From contig OX463827.1 in the NCBI GenBank assembly GCA_949825045.1, positions 952,501 through 1,016,500 of the forward strand: a stretch of DNA of 64,000 nt. The letters are read 5' to 3'. Position numbers and translations under genes: made by a program. Numbering within the stretch: position 1 is the stretch's first letter; every line of letters starts with the position of its first letter. Positions 10,552 to 20,924 of this stretch are shown here, one piece after another. This DNA comes from Argyresthia goedartella. Taxonomy: Eukaryota; Arthropoda; Insecta; Lepidoptera; Argyresthiidae. The notes under the pieces were generated by a model. It was not told the origin of the DNA. It worked only from the letters and a program-made list of their open reading frames with translations, and searched no databases.

Positions 10552-10983
10552 ACAAGTTGAGATTTTGTTCTTGCTTATTATATTGAGATCAAATGAGACC
10601 AAAACAATCTTAGGGCGTTTCTTCGCACATTCACATAACTTATAATATAAAGAAATAAAACACACATTTATATTAACAGAAATAAAGATATTTTGAACAG
10701 TTTAGTCTAAACTCGTTACATAGTAACTACAAACCCACCACTCCACACCACACTATTTAGGGCTGTTTACAAGTTGAGATTTTGTTCTTGCTTATTATAT
10801 TGAGATCAAATGAGACCAAAAAAATCTTAGGGCGTTTCTTCGCACATTCACATAACATAAAATATAAAGAAATAAAAACACACATTTATATTAACAGAAA
10901 TAAAGATATTTTGAACAGTTTAGTCTCAACTCGTTACATAGTAACTACAAACCCACCACTCCACACCACACTATTTAGGGCTG
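10552..10983. repeat. 217-bp tandem duplication covering the 3' end of the piggyBac-derived gene
   Basis: 10,552-10,766 and 10,769-10,983 are near-identical (start 'acaagttgagattttg', end 'tttagggctgt'), offset 217 bp, with a few single-base differences. The duplicated unit includes the reverse complement of the last codons and the TAA of the minus-strand gene. The outer copy therefore lies in its 3' UTR. Confidence 0.9.
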
Positions 10984-12962
10984 TACATCCGTATGGTACG
11001 CTATCATGCAGTCGTCGTTGCACAATGGCACTTCACAGATATTGCACCATCGGTTGGTCCTACTCCGTTTTTTTTTCAGTGTGCACCAATCGCATCGCCT
11101 CTTGTACGGCTCCCGGGTGATTTTGACCGAGAAGTGATTATTCACTAGGATCGGTCTGGGTTGCCGTCTCTGGGTGCTTGGCAACATGCACCTGGTGTAG
11201 GAGGTTATGACATGACGAGGGCGGTAGATTAAAAAAGTCTTCAGGAGACCTTCAGCCACTTCGACCCTGAATTTTCGATGCGCAATGCTTTTATTCTTGT
11301 ATTGATACAGAATAAAAGCATTGAGAATCGATACATTCATTAACCTCCTGAAGACCTTTTTATACCATATCTTGTTTCGCTTACGCTCTACCGGATAGCT
11401 GGACAAAAGCTGATCTTTTTTGTCCACGCCCCCCATGCTCATATTATAGTCTAACACTACTTGTGGCTTGTGTTGCCAATGGCCATACTTTTCTGCCGCC
11501 CCAGCCTCATGCGCGTGGTAGGTCGATATCAAACTGACGAGGTTGACGTCCTTCCATACCATGATATTTAAATCACCCGAAGTGGATACCAGAACCTGGC
11601 GAGTTTTCATGTGGTGCTTGGAGACGGTTTTCAGACTCTCCGGTACATTTTCGCGATTGAGCCGGAGTGTGCCGTAGCAATCAGTATTTCGCAATTTAAG
11701 TGACCTGGCGAGGTACGGACTATTGTAGAAATTATCCATTATCAGTGTGTAGCCCTTAAAAAATAAAGGACTGGCCAGGTCATACACGATTTTGGGTGTC
11801 GAGCCCACTGGTTCTGACCCTTGGAGCTGTGCCACTGACTGAGCAAATGCCATTGATTCTCCTGAAGCAGTCGCTTCAGGAGGGTCAATGGCGTTATCCA
11901 CTGCTTCTTGCGCCCTGTCAGTCTCAACTGGTTCCTTTCCAGCATAAATTTTAAACGCCCACAAATAACCTGTCTTGGAGTCACAGAGTTCGTACGACTT
12001 TATGCCTGCCTGGGCCGCTTTCGTCGCTATCTTTTGAATGAAACTCAAGTGGCCATCCCACTTGAGCAACGATTCGTCGATAGCAATTTCACGACCAGGC
12101 AGAAAGAGCGCCTGGAACTTCGCATCCAGATTATCGATGACTAGCTGTATTTTTCGTAGTCTTCTCTCTTCTACTGTCATGACGGTAGGAATGTCATCAT
12201 TTTTGGTGAAATGCACAAACTTTTTCAGTAGTACCAATCTGGCATATGGCATCATTGCTTTAAAGTTTGGCATTACGGTGTAGTCTGAGTTCGGATAATA
12301 ATAATCCCTTTCTACCGTCAGAGGTGAGATGGGTTGATGCATTAGAACTGCGAAAAATACATACATCTCATTTATGTCGGTAGGACGCCACCGCTTAACT
12401 CGAGACTTATGAGGAATATCGACTTTTTGGAGATATTCTGCGGCATAACGATTAGTTTCATGAACAATTTTCTCCATGAGATCTGCATCCCGGTACTTCA
12501 GGAAGGCATCTACTGGGCATGTTAGATCACTTATGGGAAATGTTGGTCCCGGTGTCCCTGTAAATACCTCCCTTTCACCATGAAATGCACTGATGTCGCT
12601 AACTCAATCGAACGTTAAACTATCTTCGGGCAAAGTATTCCTCATAACTCTGTCGTTAAGCTCATCAGCTCGGGTAATGGCAGCAACCAAGTGGGGTTCG
12701 ACATCATCTGCCAAGACAGCTGGATTGTTTATTGCTGTTCTGGTTAGGACATTATCAGGTGCGTTGGCGTAGGGGACGTCGTCGCCGAAGTCACTGCCCA
12801 GATCGATACCTTCCACATCCTCTTCCGCCTCTTGCACCAAAGCCTCTACCTCTTCCGCCTCTTGCACCAAAGCCTCTTCCTCCACCGCCTCTTGCACCAT
12901 AGCCTCTTTCTCCTCCGCCCCTTCCACCATAGCCTCTTCAGTATCTGCGACTGTGCGAACTT
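10975..12962 (-). CDS. Exon 8: piggyBac DDE transposase domain and C-terminal Cys-rich finger
   Basis: After the acidic repeats and the TGA at 12,606-12,604 the same frame runs VFTGTPGPTFPI then MEKIVHETNRYAAEYL (12,477 onward), the usual start of the piggyBac catalytic region. Counting from that Met, the three catalytic aspartates sit in IAIDES (134), LIMDNFY (248) and MGGVDKKDQ (352, with D355). A ~40-residue Ala/Glu-rich insert lies between the first two. The C-terminus has a Cys-rich finger (CDWCTLKKK, WCNICEVPLCNDDC, then His) as in active piggyBac proteins, where it binds transposon ends. The stop is the TAA at 10,977-10,975. Apart from the TGA it is free of damage for ~660 codons. Confidence 0.9.
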
Positions 12963-14585
12963 CTAAAACAATAATTCTATCATATCATATATCATTCTAT
13001 CTAGTTAGATACACCGGGACTATTAAAATTTTAATCACGGTTTTTAACTAGAAGTTTGAAATCGTTTACAACACAGTAGGTGTAAGTTACCTGATGATGA
13101 CGGTGCCGGGCTTGGCGAAAGTGGACAAGGTGAAGGCGGTATCGGGCTTGGCGCAGGCGAAATTTCCATGTAGTAAGCTGAAACAAAACAATCCATTATT
13201 ATTATTTTTATCATAGAAACTTACTTTGTATCTGAACTACGACTAGTTTTACCTGGACTTGGAATCTCTTGCGCCATGCATGCTGCAGTCGTGGGAGTCT
13301 TAACAAGAGGCTCAGAGTGATCCGCCACGATGATCGCCCTAAAATAAAACATAGACTTAATTTTAAACTACTCAACAAAGCTACAAGACTGAGAATAAGA
13401 GAATGTATATTTTATTTTACAGGAGACGTTCCTACAGGAATAATGCGAAAAATAAAAAATAAAAACATTTTATTATTTAGTATCAAACTATTCACCTCTT
13501 TTTCCATCCGGGTGAATCTGCCGGCAGTACAGCAGGAGTACCCTCAGATAAGGGCAAACTGCTTACATTGTCCAGCGGCAGGAAGCTAAAATATTACGAA
13601 ATAATTTAGAAAAGAAAAAAATGGGAAAACGGAATAAACCATTAAACCGCTAAAACGGACATAAAACTACTAAAACATCCATTTACCTAGCACTGGCTGC
13701 CCTTTTGCGGCCACTGTCTGACGAGCCCCCAGGCAACGTGAATAGTTGCAGCTCCTTTGCCGCTTTGAGCCTCTTGTACTCTGACTGCAATTTTGCAGGC
13801 AGAGCGTTGACGCGTTTCCGCGTCAAGGCTATATTCGCCTTGATCTTTTTTCTCTCTAATCTATAAAAACAACAAAAAATCAGCTTAGATACACTTATTT
13901 ACTTTTTAGAGGCTTAATAATAAAATATGTATAGACGTAACGTACGCGATATCAATTGGTGAAGGTGGCTGAAAGACGGCCCGTTCGGCATCTTCAGCAT
14001 CACTAAAATAAAATTTAGAAATAAATATAAATAATTTGGAACATGTCATTAAATGCATAAAATAAAATTAGTCATACATTATTGCAGATGACCGACTTGT
14101 GCTCAGCACTGGCGAAGGTACTGATCTGAAACCAAAATTTCGTTATGCATATATTAGTGTACTTATAATATATATATATATTTATATTATATTAGTATAT
14201 TTTATTTTTGTTAATTTATATGTGTAGTTTATTTGTTAGTAAATGTTAGTATATTTTTGTTGTACACATGGGTCTACCCCTACTCAGCAATCCACCCTTC
14301 TTAACCCAAATTGGTTCGCTGGAAGAGATCTCTCAATATAGATAAGCTCGCCTTTGTACACTATTTTTAGTATTACTGTTTTTATTAAATGTCTATGTGC
14401 AATAAAGAAATTATGAAATTATGAATATTTCAACTACTTAGCAGTAAATTAATAAAATAGGTAGGTAGATAGTTATTTTTCACTTACCTGTTCTCAAAAA
14501 GTTCCCGCTTCGCTCTGCTTTGCCCTTGGCTTAGGCTACGGCCACGGCCTCGGCCACGACCACGACCTCCACGTTTAGTGTCCAT
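10975..14585 (-). CDS. piggyBac transposase-derived gene, eight-exon model, one internal TGA
   Basis: Reading the minus strand I find eight exons: 14,585-14,488; 14,125-14,078; 14,002-13,946; 13,860-13,687; 13,585-13,496; 13,338-13,253; 13,177-13,091; 12,962-10,975. Every intron is GT...AG with a pyrimidine-rich 3' end, and all seven junctions keep one frame (phases 2,2,2,2,2,1,1). The product is ~874 residues: an N-terminal Arg-Gly-rich tract, a basic region, a Pro/Ser-rich tract, an acidic repeat region, the DDE transposase domain and a C-terminal Cys-rich finger. One TGA (12,606-12,604) interrupts exon 8. piggyBac transposases cut and paste DNA at TTAA; I found no convincing terminal inverted repeats with TTAA. 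It may be a domesticated gene or an intron-bearing element. The splice model is inferred from sequence alone. Confidence 0.8.
12800..12930 (-). repeat. In-frame acidic tandem repeat in the piggyBac-derived protein
   Basis: About four imperfect units of 10-11 residues with the core ALVQEAEE (DNA core 'cctcttgcaccaaagcctct') make a Glu-rich stretch. The DNA periodicity suggests expansion by slippage while keeping frame. Confidence 0.75.
13091..14585 (-). CDS. Exons 1-7 of the piggyBac-derived gene (N-terminal, non-catalytic)
   Basis: Exon 1 starts at ATG 14,585 and encodes MDTKRGG followed by alternating Arg-Gly, then SLSQGQSRAKRELFEN. Exons 2-3 add short Ser/Pro and acidic pieces (SPVLSTSRSSA; DAEDAERAVFQPPSP). 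Exon 4 is basic and helical (LERKKIKANIALTRKR; LQSEYKRLKAAKELQ), possibly DNA-binding or a coiled coil. Exons 5-6 are unremarkable. Exon 7 is Pro/Ser-rich (SPAPSPIPPSPCPLSPSPAP). None is a family I recognise. These exons are too short to appear as long ORFs; the evidence is the shared frame, canonical splice sites and their order directly before the transposase exon. RNA data would be needed to confirm exon 1 as the true start. Confidence 0.68.
14150..14423 (+). mobile_element. LINE 3' end inside intron 1 of the piggyBac-derived gene
   Basis: AT-rich sequence, then 'ttcgctggaagagatctctc' and 'gataagctcgcctttg', ending in an (ATGAAATT)-like tail. It matches 49,370-49,410, where the stem 'atctctctttagagat' is complete. 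It lies between exon 1 and exon 2 in antisense orientation, so it does not touch coding sequence. Confidence 0.7.
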
Positions 14586-14692
14586 TACTGAATACAAAAT
14601 AAATCCGGTTTATTATTTTCCGATTACTTTTATAAGTCCCGCTTACTGCAAACCATTTGCTATACCTGCAACCCATTAGTCTACCAAATCTA

Positions 14693-15360
14693 TATACACC
14701 GTGACTTTTAAGACATTAATACAATACAAAAGACGAAACCATGATGATGAGCCATCGTAGAGTAGAGTCTACTGTGTCGGCAATAATAAAAGATGCCGCA
14801 CCAATCACACACCGTACGAACCTAGTGCCTACGCGCAAACCCCGCCCCCTTTCTTTGACATCCGCCGCAGTCGCTCGCTTTCGATTATCTATGATGCAAA
14901 AAACGCACGTGGCTCTGGCGCAAGACAACGCAAGACTGGCGCGTGCACACTTGTCATGCGTCTTCAGTCGTCAGATTCCCCCGCCCCCCACCCTCACCGT
15001 TATGATGCGATGGGAATCTCTTCTGATGCGCCGCATCAGAAGCCATCACAACAGATCGCGACAGACAAATGTGAATCTCGCCATACTAAATGTATGAAAC
15101 CGATACCATTCTGATGCGTCACAACACGACACGTCAGACAAATGTGATTCCGGCTTACCTATGTATATGCCGCGCTGCCCGCCGCGCCGCCCGCCACCGC
15201 GCGCGCGTCTGTGTTTTCTCGCAATCTCGCAATTAAAAGATGACTCATTTTTCGAGTTTTTTTTCATCCGATTTGGAAATTTGTGCCACCACTTGATAGT
15301 GTCGACTGTCTACACCAACCAGGTTTCAGCTTTAGAGTGTCTTAAAAGTCACGGTGTATA
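14693..15360. mobile_element. 668-bp element with 22-bp terminal inverted repeats (MITE-like)
   Basis: 'tatacaccgtgacttttaag' at 14,693 is repeated inverted at 15,339-15,360. If the outer TATA is target sequence, the inverted repeat starts CACCGTGAC. There is no transposase inside; the open frames on both strands carry no motif. The right ~205 bp match 26,033-26,235 in reverse. The left end lies ~110 bp upstream of the ATG of the piggyBac-derived gene. Confidence 0.65.
15020..15042. repeat. Short palindrome in the MITE-like element
   Basis: CTTCTGATGCG and CGCATCAGAAG flank one C. Nearby, 'gacagacaaatgtga' (15,060) and 'gtcagacaaatgtga' (15,131) form a direct pair, and TGATGCG recurs at ~15,112. 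These could be subterminal binding sites. Confidence 0.5.
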
Positions 15361-15451
15361 CCAATATAAGTATAAACATAAAAATACATTTTAGAAAAAA
15401 AAATACTAAGTACAATTACTATTAATGAAATCTCTGGAGAAAGAATCTATC

Positions 15452-15516
15452 ATTACGTCTTAAATATTGATTTGATAATAAACGATTACGTCTTAAATAT
15501 TGATTTGATAATAATA
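15452..15516 (+). repeat. Two-copy 33-bp tandem repeat
   Basis: 'attacgtcttaaatattgat' with the next 13 bases occurs twice, period 33. Confidence 0.9.
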
Positions 15517-15689
15517 TATATAATAAACAATAAAACGAAAAAGTAATTGAGTAGTTTTTTTTTTCTAAGTGTCAGCACTATATATGCTATAAATGACAAT
15601 AAAGTCGAAAATAGGTACGTGAGAACAAAGTTTATTTAAAATATAATGCTTGTAATAGTGCATAAAGTAGCCCCTCATAGGAGGAACAT

Positions 15690-15840
15690 ACATACATACA
15701 TAGCGTCACTCCTTTTCCCATACGGGGTTTTCCGTATAACGTACTTAAGATAAATGACTTATCTCATTGGTACATGGTCAGCACCGGGATTCGAACCTGT
15801 ACCTCCTGCGAGAGAGGCAAGCGTGAAACCCATATCTAAA
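15690..15840 (-). repeat. tRNA-derived SINE fragment
   Basis: On the minus strand 'ggttcgaatcccggtgctga' is an RNA polymerase III B box in SINE context. The head is decayed. It is not a tRNA gene: no cloverleaf and no A box at the right spacing. Confidence 0.5.
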
Positions 15841-15892
15841 AACCAAATTACCAAGTAGAGACAAAAAAGTTGAGAGATTTTTGGTGTTTGTG

Positions 15893-16542
15893 GTTAGCCT
15901 TATTTTCGGGCCACTTTCGTGATCTTGGTCAATCAAGCATTTTAGATTTCCCTTCAATTATCTAGCGGAGGTCAATACTATGAAAAATAAGTAGGAAAAC
16001 ATTACAAAATTGGTATCAAACTGTCCGTGAAGACCCAATCAATAGTATTATTTGAATAGATATAAATTTTAATCCGTTTCTGTAAACTTTATCAACAAAA
16101 CCGAACAAAATTTTTGTTGAGGGTTTTGAATGAATCCAATTAATTTCACAATTCACTCGCCTGTTGCAAATAAACTGCTGCAAATTAATTAAGCATACTT
16201 TGTAGCATAAATTTGGCGTACTATTATCACAGAAAGACAGAAAATATCATACTTACGTATAATTTTCTAACAGGAACTCGCGCGAACCACAAACCACGGT
16301 TATGAAAAAATCTGAGTCATGATACAATCAAATACAATGGCGTATGTCGGCGAATGTTTCATTAATCCAACGCTTTGTTTATGTAGCTCTCCAACGGTGT
16401 AAATAAAATTGACAACTGCCTTAGTAATTAGCCAACAATAGCCCACCGGCGAAGCGTTGTTTCAGGACCACTTTCGAGGCTTCGGTCAATCAAGCATTTG
16501 GCAAATGGCCGCTATTGTGCCAAAGATCACTTGAGCGGTTAG
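15893..16542 (-). repeat. Inverted counterparts of the 9.77-10.21 kb motifs
   Basis: On the minus strand, 16,542-16,524 carries 'ctaaccgctcaagtgatc', and 16,499-16,462 and 15,942-15,893 carry 'tgcttgattgacc..(c)gaaagtgg'. Their order from the outside in mirrors the left side of the piggyBac-derived gene. From 16,543 to 17,490 I see only AT-rich sequence and a C-rich patch at ~16,845-16,890. Confidence 0.5.
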
Positions 16543-17489
16543 GCAGAAAAACTAATGAAAAGTTCCTACATTTTAATTAAATAGAAAACACCTAACCACG
16601 ATAATTTTATACCACATCGATGTAAACCACTACCAGCTGGCCGATAGACCAACGATATCATCAAATCGACGAAATATCTGGGACTTTATAGGAGAGGCTT
16701 TTGCTCAGCGACAGTCGATGCCGATGTCAAAGAAGACAAACTCTTGTATGAGTTTGACTTCTTCGACAATTCATAATTTCACTTTACCATACGCTGCAGC
16801 ATGGACAAAGGAAACTATGCAACCATAATTTACCCCCTCCCGCTCCTACCTGTCCCCGCCTCCCCCCCACCCGGGCCCGCCCGCGGGCAATCATAACGGA
16901 ACTGCGTATAAACATAGAGCTCCGAAATTTCATCAAAAGGCTTTTAATTCTTGCAAAAAGTTTGAATGATCTGACGCCTAATGACTGAGCGCTGGAACCA
17001 AGCTGCCGAATATCATGGTATTAATATTCTTTGCAAGGACTTACTCGTAACAATGGCATAAATTCGTACATTCACTGCCTGATACAATTATTTGTAGGAG
17101 ATTATGAATAGTTAGATACTCAGAAGTTTTCTTGCAGATTTTCTAAATATTTTTTGTGAGTGTCAAAGTTATCTTGTTTACTAAGGAAAAGTAACAATGC
17201 TGATAAGCATAACGTCTTCTTGATACTCAGCACAGCTTCGTTAGGAAAAAAATAATAGGTAAATAAATAAAATTAAGCACAATGAACTTTGCGAGCGGCT
17301 CACACTCGTTTTAAGATGTTATGTTAGATTCAGAGTATTCTAGTGCACTGATTACTTTTTCTTTTAAAAGGAGCGTTTTAATATATTTAAAGCTGTATCA
17401 TTTTATTAAATCAGGGGTCGGAGACTGGCCTCTGTATAAGTACCAGAAGTAGTCGGATATTTTAAGGGTGTATCCCACCTTTCATGATA

Positions 17490-18330
17490 TTAGAATGCTA
17501 TAGGCGTTTTTTGCGATCTGTCGAAACATATTCGATTGTGTTGATCATGATACGTTACAAATTAAATTATTACGAAGTAAGAAATAAAGCGTTGAATCTA
17601 CTAAGATCATACTTAAGTAAAATAATTCAATAGGCGGAAGTGAACGGCGTTAAATTTGATGAATCGGGTGTAAAAATTGGCGTTCTACAATGTTCTGTAT
17701 AAGACCTTTCTTATTCCTGATATATATTAACGATCTGCCATTTATGGTGGAGAAATTGACTAAAATAGTGTTGTTTGCTGATAATACATGACTGTTCATT
17801 AATATTGAATATCAAAAAATTTTGATGATGGTAATAATTTATTAAGTGTATGTGAGTATATCTTTCACCTTGAATTGGTTCACGGTCAATAATTTATTGT
17901 TAAAAGCTAGTAAAACCAAGTGCATAAAATTTTCACTTAAAAATGTCAGGCAAGTTGAGACCAGGTTAGTGTTAGAGAGTAACGTGTTAAGATGTGTAAA
18001 TGACACGAAGTTTCTTGGAATAATCATTGATAGAAAATTGCAGTGTGGACCCCACATAGTTGAATTTGCTGGTAGATTAAGTTGTGCGGTTTGCGTCGTT
18101 AGAAACATCAGAGAAAACACTGATGTGGCTACAGCTAGACTAGTCTATTTTAGATGCTTTCATAGTGTCATGTCCTATATGGTATATTATTGTGTGGGTA
18201 ACCAGCGAATATTTAAAAAAAAATACAGAAAAGAGACATTCAAGAAATTTATAATTTAAAGCGCTCAGACTCCATAAGAGAACTTTTTTTAAAAAATCAT
18301 AGACTAACTGAAGCCAAGACAAGTTCGAAT
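17490..18330 (+). pseudogene. Decayed LINE-A reverse transcriptase fragment
   Basis: It matches 7,370-8,150: 'ttttttgcgatctgtcgaa', 'aatcgggtgtaaaaattggcgtt' and a degenerate ADDTS region (tttgctgataataca). The clearest piece, 17,846-18,259, reads TLNWFTVNNLLLKASKTKCIKFS, FLGIIIDRKLQCGPHI and ATARLVYFRCFHSVMSY. Both ends are missing. Confidence 0.82.
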
Positions 18331-18480
18331 AATTAAGGAATAAAGTGGATTTCTTTCCTTTGAGGCTTTACGATATTTAACTCATTTGAAATGGAAAGGC
18401 CACAGTGATTGGCATCCAGCTTATGGATTTATTACTTGGAGTCAAGTTCGAGTTCAAGACACGTGGGGGTGGTTGCAGTA

Positions 18481-18790
18481 TTATCCAGTCGGCTCGAGGA
18501 GATTATAGCACTGAAATAAGGAATTTATTCTACTAGTATGATAACAGTTCACACGTGAATCAACATTGAAATCTCCACCCAGCACAACGCTTTTATTATG
18601 ATTTTCTGCAAATCTTACATAATGCATCAACCATGTTTTTTTTGGCGGTCCACCAGGGCTGAATGTCAAATTACCATCTGTCTGTAACACCCGAAACTTT
18701 TACTGTCTCTTTCCCAAAATGACTGAAATTTATAATAATCTAACTTCCATATGCCTGAAAAAAGAATATGACAATCGATGTACAGTCGTT
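18481..18790 (-). pseudogene. LINE endonuclease-like fragment (GGDFNVD)
   Basis: The minus-strand frame has SVVLGGDFNVDSRVN followed by LFQCYNLLEPTG, the pattern of LINE endonucleases just before the Thr-Arg block. Its upstream part ('tttgggaaagaga.ag..tttc.ggtgttacagacagatggtaa') is repeated on the plus strand at 20,245-20,337. It is a different family from LINE-A or too diverged to place. Confidence 0.6.
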
Positions 18791-19190
18791 ACAAATATAT
18801 ACTTCGTAGGTATCTACTGACTTTTGACCTTATATGATTTTTATAAGAAAAAGACGTATCAGAGTAAAACTAACTTAAGTTTAATTCTTGTTAAAAAAAT
18901 AGGCATATTCTTAATTCAATAAAAAATGTGGGACAGTGTGGTATAGATAAATATATAAGAAAACGTTTCAATTCGTACAGTAGACATACGTAAATATAAT
19001 TTAGTTGTAACGTTTCCGTAATGTTGCTACACTTTCTAAGAAATCAAAAGAGGTTTTTTTATCATCATTTAGCTCCTGCAGCTGATTTTTGAAGTTAAGG
19101 TCGAAGGCTATTTCGTTGCGCCTTCGACGCGCACCTGATAATATCGCGTTTCTCGTACGTGTGTCCTGGTATTGTGCTTCTTTCTTTAGC

Positions 19191-19648
19191 TCATAAATAA
19201 ATGAAGCGAATTAGTGTTGGTTTGTGTGGCATTCTTATATTAAGCCGCCTGTTCCAGCCTTCTAAATCATTATTTCTGCGGCGGCGCTTATAGTTTACCA
19301 CGCGCTTTTTTTTTTTTATTGGTGTCATTTTATCGCGTATTTTTTTTTTGCAGTCGTCAATTACTTTATCTCGAATATTTTGAGAATGGTTTACCTCGCA
19401 CACATGTGAGGTGCTGGGCCTCACTATGGCGTTTCTTAGAACATTGATGGTCAGAGATGCGTTGCAATCGGGGCGATTAGTACATCTCCACATAGAGTTG
19501 CCACTTTTATTGGAATTACCAAAGTTATATTTGTGTCGATCATATAGAAGGCAAGGCATCCCCTTCTGATTTTCAGTGGATGTCCTTTCTTATTTCCATT
19601 TTGCAAATTGATGAAATCTACTATTTTGATGTATGTAAACAGCGTCAT
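19191..19648 (-). pseudogene. FLYWCH-type zinc-finger fragment
   Basis: On the minus strand FINLQNGNKKGHPL continues, after a one-base frame change near 19,555, into MPCLLYDRHKYNFGN, SMWRCTNRPDCNASL and STSHVCEVNH. This gives the F-L-Y-W-C-H spacing and the C..C..H..H zinc ligands. A basic Lys/Arg-rich tail follows (KKKIRDKMTPIKKKKR). FLYWCH domains occur in chromatin proteins such as mod(mdg4) isoforms and next to MULE-type transposases; no transposase is seen here. The frame break suggests a relic, though a missed intron cannot be excluded. Confidence 0.65.
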
Positions 19649-19839
19649 TTGTTTAAAAAATATATATGTTAATAAGCAGTTGTCTTTGAAGTGGCCATGC
19701 CAGAATGATCTCAGGTCAATGAAACTCTTTGTTGAAACTCCTTTAGGAGTATGATTGTTGAAATGGGACCAGACAAAAAAAATATAGCTATAAGCTATTT
19801 GACATGAGCTGCCACATTATAAAAAAGCTCTATTTGCTT

Positions 19840-19995
19840 CTCACACATGAAATGCAGGTTCAAATCCCGGTGCTGATCAAACCACGTACTAGACGGTTAT
19901 ATGGACGGACGTTCTAATATTGATGGAAAACATCGTGAGGAAACCTACCTTACTGCATAGCTGCGGCGACGGGCTAACCCCTGTCACGTAATTAT
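19840..19995 (+). repeat. SINE fragment
   Basis: 'gcaggttcaaatcccggtgctg' (B box) is followed by 'aacatcgtgaggaaacct' and 'gcggcgacgggctaacccctg', a combination I recognise from lepidopteran SINEs. Confidence 0.6.
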
Positions 19996-20339
19996 TAATT
20001 TATCAATTGCGGCTTTGTTCACCCAATTTAATGTTATTTTTTAAACTATATGCATTTTAAACCGTACTGTGGACTTAGTTCCCAAATAAATATTAAGCAA
20101 GATGAAGCATTAAATAACTGGCTAAAGGTGTCTACACTAGATGATATTTAACTGGAAAAGCAACCTAAACAATTTTTCATCGACTGTACAAAACGCCAAA
20201 GGTATTCAGACATTCAGTCATTAGTGGAAGGTGTCGTTATAGATTTCAGGCATTTTGGGAAAGAGGCAATATGAGTTTCAGGTGTTACAGACAGATGGTA
20301 ATTTGACATTCAGACCTGGTGGGCCGGACCGGAAATAAT

Positions 20340-20745
20340 ACACTCACGAAATTTAGCCATTCTTTCAAGGGTCAATGCTTTCCCTACTACAACAGAATAC
20401 CTCTAGATATTTTGAAATTGCTATTTGAGCAGTGTTAAAACCTTATTATAGCTTCTTAATCTAAAAAAGTATATTATAATATTCAAGATTAAATAAATTA
20501 TAAGAGAGCATGACCAATACGGAACTCGCTTAATAATTTTGTAATAATGAATTCCTGAATTTTATTTATAGCACTCAATAGGTATGTAATATTTGTACTA
20601 GTTAAAACCTATTTTTAAAAGAACTCGAAAATTCAATCTATAGGAGTTTCTTAACCCTTCTCCTCCTCCAGTGGTCCAACGTAGGGTAGAGGCAAAAATT
20701 AAAATTTCTAAACATATGTCGATATTTACAGAAAGTAAAGAAATA
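20340..20745 (+). pseudogene. LINE-A 3' end fragment
   Basis: 'ttctttcaagggtcaatgc', 'gaatacctctagatattttg' and 'caatctataggagtttctta' follow the order of 8,300-8,640, including a degenerate form of the 3' stem-loop. A 92-bp piece of another repeat (20,245-20,337) is joined in front. Confidence 0.75.
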
Positions 20746-20924
20746 TTTATTTGATTTCATTAGATTTTGATCGCTCTTCCATTGTACGTATATATTGGTA
20801 AAATCGTTCACCCTGCTTTTCACTAAAATCACCAAGGTTTTAAGGGATTTAAAAAATGAATCTTCTACTAGTCGTTGAAGTTTTGTGCCATCTAAAATAT
20901 CTGCTTTCAGTTTTTCTATGCTTA

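Noticed and set aside
11290..11330. Inverted repeat in the piggyBac exon ('aatgcttttattct' / 'agaataaaagcatt')
   Set aside because: Lies in coding sequence for NAFILYQYKNKS; the symmetry is explained by codon content and is probably chance.
12556..12618. A 63-bp intron removing the internal TGA
   Set aside because: Splice signals are weak and the segment carries part of the sequence leading into the conserved FTGTPGP block; kept only as an alternative in the finding.
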